Positions 43,814 to 55,465 are shown, counted from the first letter of the stretch. The stretch is 64,000 bases of DNA from Eutreptiella sp. 'Long Island Sound 2002' (GCA_964036045.1 OZ038382.1:115726429-115790428), one strand, 5' to 3'. The notes: generated from the letters alone by a model not told the origin. Program-made: numbers and translations.

Positions 43814-45150
43814 GCCGGGAGGCCCAGGACACCGCACACCCAACACAACACACCGAGCGGGCACACCGGTGAACAGGCGCCAGAAGGCCCAGGACACCGC
43901 ACACGCAACACAACACACCGAGCGGGCACACCGGAGAACAGGAGGCAGGTGGACCAGGACACCGCACACGCGAAACAACACACCGAGCGGGCACACTGGT
44001 GAACAGGAGCCGGGAGGCCCAGGACACCGCGCACGCAACACAAAACAGCGAGCGGGCACACCGGAGAACAGGAGCCAGGAGGCCCAGGACACCGCACACG
44101 CAACACAACACACCGAGCGGGCACACCGGAGAACAGGAGCCAGGAGGCGCAGGACACCGCACACCCAACACAACACACCGAGCGGGCACACCGGTGAACA
44201 GGAGCCGGGAGGCCCAGGACACCACACACGCAACACAACACACCGAGCGGGCGCACCGGTGAACAGGAGCCGGGAGGCCCAGGACACCGCACACGCAACA
44301 CAACACACCGAGAAGGCACACCAGAGAACAGGAGCCGGGAGGCCCAGGACACCGCACACGCCACACAACACACCGAGCGGGCACACCGGTGAACAGGAGC
44401 CGGGAGGCCCAGGACACTGCACACGCAGCACAACACACCGAGCGGGCACACCGGTGAACAGGAGCCGGGAGGCCCAAGACACCGCACACGCAACACACCA
44501 CACCGAGCGGGCACACCGGTGAACAGGAGCCCGGAGGCCCAGGACACCGCACACACGTAGGGCGGCCGGGGGAGAGGAAAGAACCAACACCCCATGGGTC
44601 GGACACACTGGGGCGACCCAGCCAACCCACCGGGCCAGTGGCAGGAGCGGTACTCCAAGGCTGCTGGTCCGAGCCCGGCCAGGCTGCATCGGGGACCATG
44701 GCAAACGTCACCCGGAGCCATGGATGCAACCGGTGACAGGCGAGCCGGTACGCAGTCCAGGAGGGGGTCGCCTGCCAAGCGGAGCGGCCCCGCAACTCAA
44801 GCCACAAGGGTGAGGCGGTCGTACCGTAGACATGCGGGAGCAATACCCCTTGTGGTGAGAGATACTCCACACGGCTGGGCAGCCCCCAGAGCTGCCGCCC
44901 GAAGGAGGGGGCATGTGGCCCTACTCATGGACACATGTGGGGACACCCTCCCACCTGGGACACATGGACCGGGTGGCCGCGACAATGCCTTCCCAAGCAC
45001 ATGCGGGAGCGGCTCAAGAGGCACCTAACATAGGGCAGTGGGAGGGACAGGACGTCCCCTTGGTAAGACCTTCTTCCTGCACCGTCAAAGGAGGCATCCC
45101 GAGCTCCGGAAGATACCTACCTACCTACCTTATGTCTTCTTGCCCAAGGA
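43814..45150 (+). mobile_element. SINE-like insertion carrying a 65-bp minisatellite
   Basis: Inserted into internal region a. It is bounded by a 21-bp duplication with one mismatch, TTATGTCTTCTTGCGCAAGG(A) at 43793-43813 and the same with C for G at 45130-45150. Other chain copies have the site uninterrupted. The 5' half is the minisatellite, the 3' half is unique GC-rich sequence with no gene, and the end is a short (CTAC)n run. A long duplication and a simple-repeat tail fit retroposition by a LINE machinery. Confidence 0.65.
43816..44560. repeat. 65-bp minisatellite, about 11 copies
   Basis: The phrase CACCGAGCGGGCACACCGG recurs at exactly 65-bp steps (43851, 43916, 43981, 44046, 44111, 44176, 44241, 44306, 44371, 44436, 44501). 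Because 65 is not a multiple of 3 and the unit has no minus-strand stop, all three minus frames stay open; I do not call these genes. Confidence 0.95.
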
Positions 45151-45282
45151 CTCTGTTTTTTCAGGATAGGTGTTTTGCGAAACACTGAAGCAGGAAAAAC
45201 ATGTAGGGCAAAAGATGAGTTACTTTTACCCCTTTCAGGTTTCTTTTAAACAAAGCTCATAGAAACCTTTTAATGAGGGGGG

Positions 45283-46048
45283 TGATGCATATGTGGCCAT
45301 GTGCTCATATGCAGGTTCATTTTTATAGGTAAAAGTATCTCTATGCAGGCCAAGAAAGCTCTAGGAGTACGCTGACACTCCAGTGCAGAGGTCGTCTAGT
45401 CAGCAGTATCAGGAAATAGTTCCAGCTTGGTCTGGAAATGGCTATTTTAGTCATTGTTTTGAGGTTTTTGAGGTTTCTAAAACATTTGAAGGTTCATTGA
45501 AACTTCAAAGTAATTAGAACCAACGGCGCGGCAGCGGGCGCCAGTCGTCGCCGTCATTTTTACGACATTATTCTCTTGACGGAAAATTTTGTAAATGTTC
45601 GTAAAAGCTCCGGAAAAGCTTTTTTTAAATCAATTTCCAATGAATTATCATGGACCTTTAGTGTATTTAATGGCATTTTTCATAAAAATGCACTATCTTG
45701 CCGATTTTCTACAGACGGCCTGCTGCGACGGCCGTTGCCCCCCCTATGGGGGATATTAAGTATAAGTCCATAGGTTTTCAGAAAAATATCATGTGGCGCC
45801 AGAATGCCCTAAGGCCTCTGGGGTGGCGCATGGGGGGAGACCCATGTTTCAAGTTTAAGCATGTTCTCAACATGTTTATGACATTGTTTGACTTGTTTGA
45901 CCTTGGTTTGACCCAGAACTGACTTAGACATGTTGACCACAGCACAGTTCCTGTCGACGACAGTCGTTGACGACCTGAATCTCAGGTCACAGGGCCCGTG
46001 GTGCCCTGATTTACTGTGATTTTTCCTAAAACTCTAACCTTATCACAT
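45283..46048 (+). repeat. Chain LTR b, left part (interrupted)
   Basis: TGATGCATATG to ...TTATCACAT; the LTR resumes at 52361 (ATGGTTTCGTACTTAGG) and ends at 52680. The DNA transposon between is a later insertion. Confidence 0.85.
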
Positions 46049-46075
46049 CCCTACGTGCTCATTTGGATCAGGTAC
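46049..46075. repeat. Left TIR of DNA transposon
   Basis: CCCTACGTGCTCATTTGGAT followed by CAGGTAC; exact reverse complement of 52334-52360. Confidence 0.95.
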
Positions 46076-46599
46076 CCTTGAATTACCCAAGTGAAAATGT
46101 GGTTCAACCAAGTTCAACCGCGCACTTTCATTACGGCTTCCCCACGGTTGAACCCCTATCGTGGTACAGCAACAAATTGCTAAGTAGCAACCTGAAAACC
46201 ATCATTTTTCAGCCCTGCAAGAGATGCCACACCCCCTAAAAAGAATGTTTTTGAAAGCCTTCTTAGCTCATTGGTGCAAAACACTTGAGACCTATTTCTC
46301 TTGGATCATATTTCACGGCGGTGGTGGTGTAGGTGCCAGTGGCGGCGGCTGTATTGGTGAAACCGCACGGCTTCACCATCACCTTTTCGTTAGGCGTGGT
46401 GACATACACCCCTGCGCCTTGTTTGAATATCCTTTAGGACTTTGGACCCTTTTTAGTGAACAACAATTACATGCAAGCCTACACTTGATTGTCAGAAGCT
46501 TGTTTCCTCATGTATTGCACTAAAATGTAACCAGCTTTCGAGGTTGTTCAACCGCTGGACAGGCGCGCGGTTGCACAGGCTGCACCGGTTCAACCGCTG

Positions 46600-49500
46600 T
46601 TGCACGAAGCGCCACACAAAAAACACATCTTCACCTTGGGAGGCCAAACGTGACCAGTTCATTCTGCATCGCCACAGGCAGGAGTCCCCATGCAATGCCT
46701 GTGTACGGTACGAGCACAATGGGCTGTCGAGACCACGCCAGAGGCATGTGGGGCCTAAGAGCATTAAACATGACCCCATATCAACGATCCGCAATGTGTC
46801 CCCATAATAAATCACGCCCCCAACGTATCCATGCAGGACGAGAAGGCCCATTTGCACAAAGTAGGGCACTGGTAAACAGTTCCCCCCCCACAAAATCACC
46901 CAGGGCTATTTCCCCCGTAAGGGGACCGTCATCCTTTGGATGCGTATGTACAAGCATGCGATGATCGCCCACCCCATGGACCACTGCGAGCGCAGTGTAG
47001 GTTAGTTGGGGGAGTGCACTTCAGATGTGTGCATCCACGCGCTGGACCAGGTCTTGATCTCTCCTCGATTGCACTGCAACTTGCACACGGTGATGCCCCT
47101 GCACCATTACGGCCCCCCACAACTGCCTACGGTACTTTGCTCCATGTCGCTCCCACCACTGCCACCCCCTCATTCCCTTGAGTCACGTGAAAAGTCAGTC
47201 GTTTGGGAGTGGCTCTTCCTTCACGTGAGCCACTGGTGCACCAACCTCTGGGGCTGCCTCTTCGTTATCTTCCTGCTTACATGCAGGCATTTCCTCGTCC
47301 TTCGGCGCTCCACCAACCTTCTCAATCTCCTGTTGACCAACCGGGGCTGCAGGCGAGTCCTCCCCACTGTCCTTGTGCTCCTGCACCCCTGGACAAGCAG
47401 ACTCCACCTTTTCGTCTTTGACCACCTGCTTTTCACTCTCTATTGGCTCTGGCACCTCCGGCGGACTAGGCACAGGAATGTGCTTCTCAGTGTCCATTGG
47501 CTCTGGAATCACGGGTGGCATCGGCACAGCAACCCCATTGTCACTGTCCTTTTCCGCTTCAGTTTCCGGCGCGGGAGCGACCTTCTTCTCCTCGAGTGGA
47601 CTGTACGAGGGGGAGTCCTCCATTGTCTTCCTGCCCTCCTCATCGATCGCTTCCTGTTTCTGGGTGCGGCGCTCTTTCAACGCCTCCTCGGCAGCGTGGG
47701 GGTTACTGAAGCTTGTGCTGTCCTTGACTGCAATAACCGGCCACGTTGTCCCAGCTGCGTCGCCCTCCTCCTCCCTCTGCGGGGGAAGGAAGACCAATTG
47801 TTCCCCCTTTTTGGGCCGGGGGGTCCCCTTCCTGGCTTTCCCCGGGGTACCCGGGCCAGACGTGGTTCGCCATCAGGACCGTCCACAATGACCCATTGAA
47901 TCGGCGTGTTGGCCGCCCATCCAAACCGCTGTTGCAGCTGTTTGCGCGTGTCCCCAACCGCCAGTCGTCGTTGTTGGGCTTGATCCAGGCTCTGCAAAAA
48001 GGAAAAAAAAGTGAAAGCGTGGTTCAGGCGGTTCAAGCGTGCGGTGTAACTACACTTCACCGGTTCAACCGTACACAGCTCCAGAGCTGACGCATGCGCC
48101 AATTCTGCCCTGATCGCTTTCTCCTTGTCGCCATCCTTCGATCCTGCAGCCAACTCAGTTGCCAGGGCCTTCACATCCTGCACCGTGTCGCTGGGGAGCT
48201 TGCTGGAGTCACTCTCGGAACTGGGGGCCGGAACTACCTTATTCTTCTTCTTCTTTGGGATATGCTTTGCGGCTGGGACCCATTCGTGCTCTTGAAAAAG
48301 GGGGTCTGACTCGTCCGTCTCACTGTTGTCTGGGGCGATTTTCCGCTTTTTCGAGGAAGCACCGCTGCCAGTTTTGGCTTTCTTTCTCGGCTTCTCGTCG
48401 CCAGAGACTTGGGCCTTCGCGGGCGGTGCTTCAGCCTTTGCACTTGTCCGCTTCTTCTTCCGGAGCTCCTTCCAGGCGCACTGAAACAGGGACTTCAGAA
48501 CCACTTTGCTGCCGGGGCCGCTCGTCTCTTCTGGTGGCGGTGATGCTGGAAGACGTGAAGGCTTGGGGGCCTTTCCACTGCTCTGGGATGCTGCACCTGC
48601 TCCAAGTGGGTGGTCCCGCACACTCTTGTAGAACTCCTCAAAGCTCTCTCCCACAGGACTTGGTTGGGGCGCGGTGGTGACGGCTGGACTGGACTCCAGG
48701 GGCGTTGACCTCTGCCGTTCTGGCGCAGGACTGCCTTGCCCGGCATTGCTCAATTCCCGCAAGCCCCGCTGCACGCCACGACTCATGCAGTCGACCACTT
48801 GAGCGGCGCCAGGGATCTGCCGATACAACACGTCCCACAACTCCACGATGGGCATGGGTGGCCATCGCCCGCGGACGAAAATGCCAGGGGGACGCCGATC
48901 CACCACAAACATGTGCTCAGGCACATCAGTGGCGGTCAACTGCAGAGAAAGCAAGGAGGCAGGTGAACTGAAGAAGTGGGGGAACGCGGTGCAGTGTGTA
49001 GGAAGGTGACGCTCAACTGTGCACGGTTGAAGACGGTGAAGGCGGTTCAGCCGCACGGTTGAACCGGCTGAAACGACGGTGGAACTACTGCACACCTGTT
49101 GCACCCCTTGGATCGCTTGAACCACACTTGGCTGCACGAATGGCGATGGTGCCATTGCCATGGGCGCCGCTGCTGCCGCCGCGGCGCTTGCCTTGGCCTT
49201 CTTGTGCCTTCCCCCACCTGAGATGGTGGCGCCCATAGCCAGCATGCTGCTCAGAGTCGCCGTGTACCGCTGGACCTCCGATTCGTCGAACCAACCTGGT
49301 GGCAACTCCACCGGGGCCTTGAAGAAGAAGCGTGGACCGTGTTCTGCGCTGTGATCACTGCCCCGGCCCACGGAATCCGCGCCAAACCAGGACGCGCTTC
49401 TGGCAACACCGCACCCGGCAGTGACCCATATCCTGAACAGGGCATCCAGACCTGGTTCGTTCAGGGACATGTGGCCTTGGGGGTCGCTCGACAGGCCCAC

Positions 49501-50066
49501 ACGCAGCACCTACAATCAGAAAGCGCACCACACAAATGCACATCAGAACATTCATAGACACAAAAACACACAGCAACAAAACGCAGCATCCGTCATATCA
49601 AAACATCTACCAAAAGACCAGAGAACACCAGCACAATCAACTAGCAAACAACAAGACAACAGCAGACCAACACAACGACCCCAAAACACACTCACACACA
49701 GACCTTCCACTCCGAAAGCTCCCCGGCGCTCAGGCACTTCGTCTCCCAGGGGTAGGACTGGACCCCATCCTTGTCTTCTTGGCGGTGCTTCTTCATCCAC
49801 AGCGTCAGGGCACGGCGGAACACGTACTTCGGCGTCACGTCAGCCGGCCACCGCCACTCAGGCGTCTCAGGCGCGACGGTGGTGTCGGGGTTGCAGGTGT
49901 TGTGGACCACCACTTCTTCCTTCAGCGGGAGCTTGTCGGCCAGGTGGGGAGCTGGAGGCGCTGCCGCTGCTTGTGGCACTGGCGCGGTAGGTGGATGGGC
50001 GCCTTGTCCCAAGCCCAGTGCCCGCAGGCAGTCCTGCAAGGCCTTCCCCAAAGACTCGGGGTCCAT
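46600..50066 (-). pseudogene. Transposon gene 2: nuclear-type linker protein ending in a TET/JBP-like oxygenase domain
   Basis: ATG at 50066 (MDPESLGKALQDCLRALGLG). Exons read 50066-49692, 49509-~49095, ~48945-48076, then ~47990 on, separated by putative introns with AG acceptors. Residues include PHKYVFRR-like VTPKYVFRRALTLWMKKHRQ, WFDESEVQRYTATLSSMLAM, a Lys-rich nuclear-type segment (DEKPRKKAKTGSGASSKKRK) and an acidic Pro/Glu linker. A frameshift near 47810 and TGA stops near 47195, 47185 and 47030 follow, but the frame is conserved. It reaches HTHPKDDG, then LGDFVGGELF (~46890) and FNALRPHMPLAW (~46740), the metal-site and glycine motifs of TET/JBP 2-oxoglutarate oxygenases. The first motif is HxH rather than HxD. 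It may oxidise methylcytosine or thymine in DNA. Confidence 0.5.
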
Positions 50067-50168
50067 GGTGCAAAGGCACCTGAGAGAAGCAGGGGTGAAC
50101 CCGTGGGGAAGCCCGTTCAACCGCACGGGTGAACATCCTGAACCACGGTTGAACCACACACACACCTC

Positions 50169-52159
50169 CTAGTTGCCAACTTCCAATTGAGCGTGCACTA
50201 CACGCTCATCTTCCCGTCGCCGCCGCCCGTCCCATCGAGGCATCTCCTTGTAGAGGAAGGTGCGCTCGTGCGCAAGTCAGAGCATTGCCTCATCCTTCTC
50301 CTCCTTGGTAGCCTTACGACCACCACCCCGAAAACTTGTGGTTAGAAAGTTGTCTTTAAAGACATAGTTAAGCGACTCAACAATGTCGCCAGAAAACATG
50401 GCCCCCTCCCAAGGTTGCAAATTACCCAATACGATGGCCCCCTCGTCGCGGAGCCAAAGCAAGTAGGGTGATCGTTTATGGGGACATATAGTGTTTTGAA
50501 ACCTCTTTGCATTTTGTGCACACCCTTGGACGAATGGATCATATGTCCACCGATAGATAGCGGTTAGCAATTTCCCCATGTCCTCAACGGTAGTGGTGAC
50601 ATGTGGTGTTAGACGCAAACTCCTTGCAATGGGCAACCAAATGGCAAACAAGTGCCATGTCTCTTCCCCATCGGGGAAGGACCGGCCTTTCAAAGAGACA
50701 TTGGTCTTAGCGTCCCTTAGGAGGCTTTGAACCTTCAATCGTTGTGGTACCGTCAACATTGTGGCTCGTGTGCGCACAAACGTTTTTAAGTATTCACCAC
50801 ATCGTATCACAAGATGAAGAACACACATGATGACACACCTTATACGGTCATCCACTTTCAATAGTGGACTTTCGATGCACCCTTTTGCACCAACACAACT
50901 AACTCCTTGTTTCCTATACTTTGGGAATTTTGCTTCAAATCTTGTACTTCGTCGCCATTCACACCCTACCCATCTTTCTTTCTCCCTAGACCATGTCGCA
51001 AAATAATAAATTGAACCCATTTCATAAAATGGTGATAGACCAAGTATATGACGAAGCCAAGGGCTATCGCCTCCAATAATGACAACCGTTCGCACCCAAA
51101 ACCCTCGGAGCAACATGTAGCCACGGTCAACAATTTGTTGTATTTTTTTTAGTGTCTCTCCAAAGAGGACACGCACAAGATCCGTTTCATGCTCACTTAC
51201 GAGAGCAAGGTCAAGGGTCCCATTGTAGAGCAAAATTCGTGCTTTTTGCATGTGGTTTGCAAAACCACATGCAATTTGGCACCACGACCTTGCTCCACAT
51301 GGAAACCCATCACCACGCACTATAAGTACATAGGGGTGATCATCCCTAAATTTTGGGAAGTGCATTTCTTCTAGCACATCCCTTTGATCACCTATATATT
51401 GTATCCAATCATCCACATCCCAACGAACCCCAACTCTTCCATCCTTTATGGTCGTTTTTAGTACTTGTCTCTCACTTAACGTGGACCAAGCTTTATCCAT
51501 CGTTGCATACAACGGAAAGCAATGTGTCCATGGGACGGTGCTTGCACGGGTTTTCTTCTCTTTGGCATCGGCCCACGAAATAAGCTTCCTGTACCTAGGG
51601 ACGGTTGAACCGAGGAATTGGGATAAAGTGCGCGGTTGAACCTGCGGTTGGATGGGTTGCCGTCATGGCACCAAAAAGCGTCCAATGGTACAAACCACAA
51701 AGTATTCACATTTGTGACGCGGGCAACACGTTGCAACTCATATGTTCATGCTTTGGGCAACATTAAGCGATTATTTTGCCGTGCAAACGTTGTCATGAAG
51801 CACAATCACAATTGTTCATTTATGATAAGGGTTCAACCGCACCGTTGAACCACGTTGAACCACTTGTAGGCATGTGTGCATTATGCCACATACCTTCGCT
51901 GCGGCATCCCAAGGTCCAAAATGAGGCGCACAGCGTCGGATCCTGTCAAAGCTCATTTTGTAGCGCTTTTCGTCTGTTTGGAAGCCCTCTGTGTCATTCC
52001 AATTCGGTCAGCAAGTTGTTTCCATAGGCGTTTTGTCGTGCCGTTTGTGCAAAAAAAGGTTAACAAGTCGTCTGCCAGCTGTTGGTCCCCCCACCCGCTG
52101 TAGTGGTCGTTCACCACTTGCAGCCAGTGGTTGGACATTTTTTGAAAAGGGTTTGTCAC
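50169..52159 (-). pseudogene. Putative DDE-type transposase of the DNA transposon
   Basis: A first exon at 52159-~51896 (MSNHWLQVVNDHYSGWGDQQ, then with a one-base shift EKRYKMSFDRIRRCAPHFGP) ends at a GTATGT donor. A second exon from ~51597 reads YRKLISWADAKEKK and is open to a TGA at 50277, then continues in frame to TAG at 50169 (LAHERTFLYKEMPRWDGRRR). Candidate catalytic acids: YVLIVRGDGFPCGARSW (~51310), VVIIGGDSPWLRHILG (~51070) and SGDIVESLNYVFKDNF (~50370), fitting the spacing of an RNase H-fold D-D-E. I cannot assign the superfamily. It would cut and join the TIR ends in the nucleus. Confidence 0.6.
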
Positions 52160-52333
52160 GCGTCAGTTTCAGGTGGTTATGCAAATATTTTGTTCAGAAA
52201 AGCGCGCGCAGCTGGCGCAGCCGCCGCCGCCAGCGCTGGCGGTGGTTCAACCGCGGTTCGGCCGCGGTTCAGCGGTTCAACCGCGCCCCTTCCGACTTCG
52301 ACCGGGTTAAACCGGGTAAAACCACTGTGTGAA

Positions 52334-52360
52334 GTACCTGATCCAAATGAGCACGTAGGG
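52334..52360. repeat. Right TIR of DNA transposon
   Basis: GTACCTGATCCAAATGAGCA followed by CGTAGGG; reverse complement of the left TIR. Confidence 0.95.
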
Positions 52361-52680
52361 ATGGTTTCGTACTTAGGTATATTTACATGTGTATTAACCT
52401 AAGTTACTGCCTTGTTTGCCCTCTCTTCCTCTTACAGGACACCAGATTGTGTCATGGGGCGAGCAAAGCTCCTAGAACAATTTGTATTTGCGTGGTATTA
52501 CGGAATCTCTTGCGCCTAGTTGCTCTCTTAATGTGTCTTGAAGAGTGCTCACATAGCCTCCAAAATGAGTGCTCCATATGCCTCAAAAAAGACTATAAAA
52601 ATGGGTTTGAAAGAACTCAAGCTCTTGCCCATGGAGCAGATTTCAGTAACCAAGATCCAGGGGCGTACCAATTTGCGTCA
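52361..52680 (+). repeat. Chain LTR b, right part
   Basis: Continuation of LTR b after the DNA transposon, ending TTTGCGTCA. It contains the start of the conserved ORF (ATGGGGCGAGCAAAGCTCC at 52453) with a TAG after ~22 codons. Confidence 0.85.
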
Positions 52681-52697
52681 AAGTTGTTCTAGAGTCA

Positions 52698-53339
52698 ATG
52701 CAGCTGTGGGAGAACCTGGAGTTCTTTGTGTTCTTCACGGTTTGTGGATTCTTGGCACAAGCAACAAGAAGGAGGCAATCCAAGGAGCTCACGTTCTTCA
52801 CCATGGGCAAGATTGGACGGCAGCTCAACCAGTCGACGCCCTGGTCTGGCCCGGGCAGGCCTGGAGCGACAATACATCCAGGTATGTCCTCCACGACTTC
52901 CACCTCCTCCTCAAGTACTTGGACTGAGGAGCATCATCAAGAACTTCAGGAAAATCAAGAAATTGGTCATGACCAAGACAAGGAGCCTTCGTGGGCTACT
53001 TACTCTGGTTCAGAAACGGCGGAGATCGCCGAATATGTTACGACAACTCCGTCAGCGACATCCAGCGACAACAATGGGCGAGAAACCAGCCCACCAAAAT
53101 GGTATGACCATGCTCCCCATGAGTTCCAAGAAGCTATTGATTTTTATGAAGCCCAACAACAAGGGCACCAGGAATTTGACATGTGGGACAGCTCCAGCGA
53201 AGGTAGCTGTCGCCAGATGACGACTTAGAGAAGAAAAGAGCGTCGTCCCCTCACAGCCAAGGAGCTGGAGACTTTTGACAAGGAGATGGAGAGGTTCTTC
53301 AAGAATTATAAGAGCCCCATTGGCTCTGAGAGTGGCTAA
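52698..53339 (+). pseudogene. Conserved chain ORF, copy b
   Basis: MQLWENLEFFVFFTVCGFLA to a TAG at 53226 (TCG in copy a), continuing in frame with SRRKERRPLTAKELETF to TAA at 53337. A two-base deletion relative to copy a (GCTGTGGGAG for GCTCTGAAAGAG) disconnects it from the LTR-encoded N-terminus. Confidence 0.6.
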
Positions 53340-53710
53340 CCCCCTCCAATCATATTTGTACGATTTTTCCACGCCCTTTCTCATTTCCGGCCACTCCTGC
53401 CAGAGTGCCAGTGATATATATTCAGGAGTATATGTTTGTAAATATTTCTGTTTTCTGGTGATTCTTGCCATTGTTTGGTTGTACTATACTTATTTTTAAG
53501 GTTGTTTGAACCATACATTTTACTTGCACCCCAGTTTTTTATACTTGTTTCTTTTGCTTATGTCTTCTTGCCCAAGGACTCTGTTTTCTCAGGATGGGTG
53601 TTTTTCCAAACACTGAAGCAGGAAAAACATATAGGGCAAAACATGAGTTACTTTTACCCCTTTGAGGTTTCTCGAAGCAAAGCTCAGAGAAACCTTTTGA
53701 GGAGGGGGGT

Positions 53711-54812
53711 GATGCATATGTGGCCATGTGCTCATATGCAGGTTCATTTTTATGGGTAAAAGTATCTCTATGCAGGCCAAGAAAGCTCTAGGAGTACGCT
53801 GACACTCCAGTGCAGAGGTCGTCTAGTCTGCAGTATCAGGAAATAGCTCCAGCTTGGTCTAGAAATAGCTATTTTAGTCATTGTTTTGTAGTTTTTGAGG
53901 TTTCTAAAACATTTGAAGGTTCATTGAAGCTTCAAAGTAATTACAACCAACGGCGCGGCAGCAGGCGCCAGTCGTCGCCGTCATTTTTATGACATTATTT
54001 TGTTGACAGAAAATGTTGTAAATGTTCGTAAAAGCTCCAGAAAAGCTGTTTTCATATCAATATTTAATGAAGTATGATGGACCTTTAGTGTATTATATGG
54101 CATTTTTCATAAAAATGCACTATCGTGCCGATTTTCTACAGACGGCCTGCTGCGACGGCCGTTGCCTCCCCTGTGGGGGATATTAAGTATAAGTACATAG
54201 GTTTTCAGAAAAAATATCATGTGGCGCCAGAATGCCCTAAGGCCTCTAGGCTGGCGCATGGGGGGAGACCCATGTTTCAAGTTTAAGCATGTTTTCAACA
54301 TATTTATGACATTGTTTGACTTGTTTGACCTTGGTTTGACCCAGAACTGACTTAGACATGTTGACCACAGCACGGTTCCTGTCGACGACAGTCGTTGACA
54401 ACCTGAATCTCAGGTCACAGGGCCCGTGGTGCCCTGATTTACTGTGATTTTTCCTAAACCTCTAACCTTATCACAGGGTTTGTTGCTTAGGTATGTTTAC
54501 ATGTGTATTCACCTCACATTGGGTGTTCACCTGAGTTATTGCCTTGTTTGCCCTCTCTTCCTCTTTCAGGACACCAGATTGTGTCATGGGGCGAGCAAAG
54601 CTCCTAGAACAATTTGTATTTGCGTGGTATTACGGAATCTCTTGCGCCTGGCTGCTCTTTCATTGTGTCTTGAAGTGTGCTCACATAGCCTCTAAAATGA
54701 GTGCTCCATATGCCTCCAAATGGACTATAAAAATGGGTTTGAAAGAACTCAAGCTCTTCCCCATGGAGCAGATTTCAGTAACCAAGATCCAGGGGTGTAC
54801 CAATTCGCGTCA
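53711..54812 (+). repeat. Chain LTR c
   Basis: TGATGCATATG to TTCGCGTCA, 1,102 bp, uninterrupted. Preceded by the purine tract GAGGAGGGGGG. Confidence 0.88.
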
Positions 54813-54829
54813 AAGTTGTTCTAGAGTCA

Positions 54830-55465
54830 ATGCAGCTGTGGGAGAACCTGGAGTTTTTTGTGTTCTTCACGGTTTGTGGATTCTTGGCACAAGCAACAAG
54901 AAGGAGCCAATCCAAGGAGCTCAAGTTCTTCACCATGGCCAGGATTGGACGGCAGCTCAACCAGTATACGCCCTGGTCTGGCCTGGGCCGGCCTGGAGCG
55001 ACAATACATCCAGGTATGTCCTCCAAGACCTCCACCCCCTCCTCACGTACTTGGACTGAGGAGCAAGAACTTCAAGAAAATCAAGAAATTGATCATGACC
55101 AAGACAAGGAGCCTTGGTGGGCTACTTACTCTGGTTCAGAAGCGGCGGAGATCGCCGAATATTCTACGACAACTTCGTCAGCGACATCAAGCGACGACAA
55201 TGGGCCAGAAACCAGCCCAATAAAATAGTATGACCATGCTCCCCATGAGTTCCAAGAAGCTATTGATTTTTATGAAGCCCAACAACAAGGGCACCAAGAA
55301 TTTGACATGTGGGACAGCTCCAGCGAAGGTAGCTGTCGCCAGGCGACGACTTCGAGAAGGAAAGAGCGTCGTCCCCTCAAAGCCAAGGAGCTGGAGACTT
55401 TTGACAAGGAGATGGAGAAGTTCTTCAAGAATTATAAGAGCCCCATTGGCTCTGAGAGTGGCTAA
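54830..55465 (+). pseudogene. Conserved chain ORF, copy c
   Basis: As copy b, with a TAG replacing TGG at ~55226 (TSPIK then stop), and the frame open beyond it to TAA at 55463. The same two-base deletion separates it from the LTR-encoded N-terminus (MGRAKLLEQFVFAWYYGISC, starting at ~54586, which reads without a stop to 55059 in the other frame). This intact LTR unit is the reference for the chain. Confidence 0.6.

Larger units (their letters stand above)
46049..52360 (-). mobile_element. DNA transposon with 27-bp TIRs (6.3 kb), unclassified
   Basis: Perfect 27-bp terminal inverted repeats (CCCTACGTGCTCATTTGGAT...) at 46049-46075 and 52334-52360. The flanks are AT on both sides; uninterrupted chain copies read ...TCACATGGTTT, so the excision product is clean and the duplication is AT (or none, if the TIR starts one base out). 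The 2-bp AT duplication is known for ISL2EU-type elements, but I could not confirm that family from the protein. It encodes two minus-strand genes with putative short introns. Subterminal and intronic GGTTCAACC-type motifs recur. Confidence 0.85.

Noticed and set aside
43755-44870. Three long minus-strand ORFs of 300-370 codons
   Set aside because: All three are produced by the 65-bp minisatellite read in every phase; there is no coding signal beyond the repeat.
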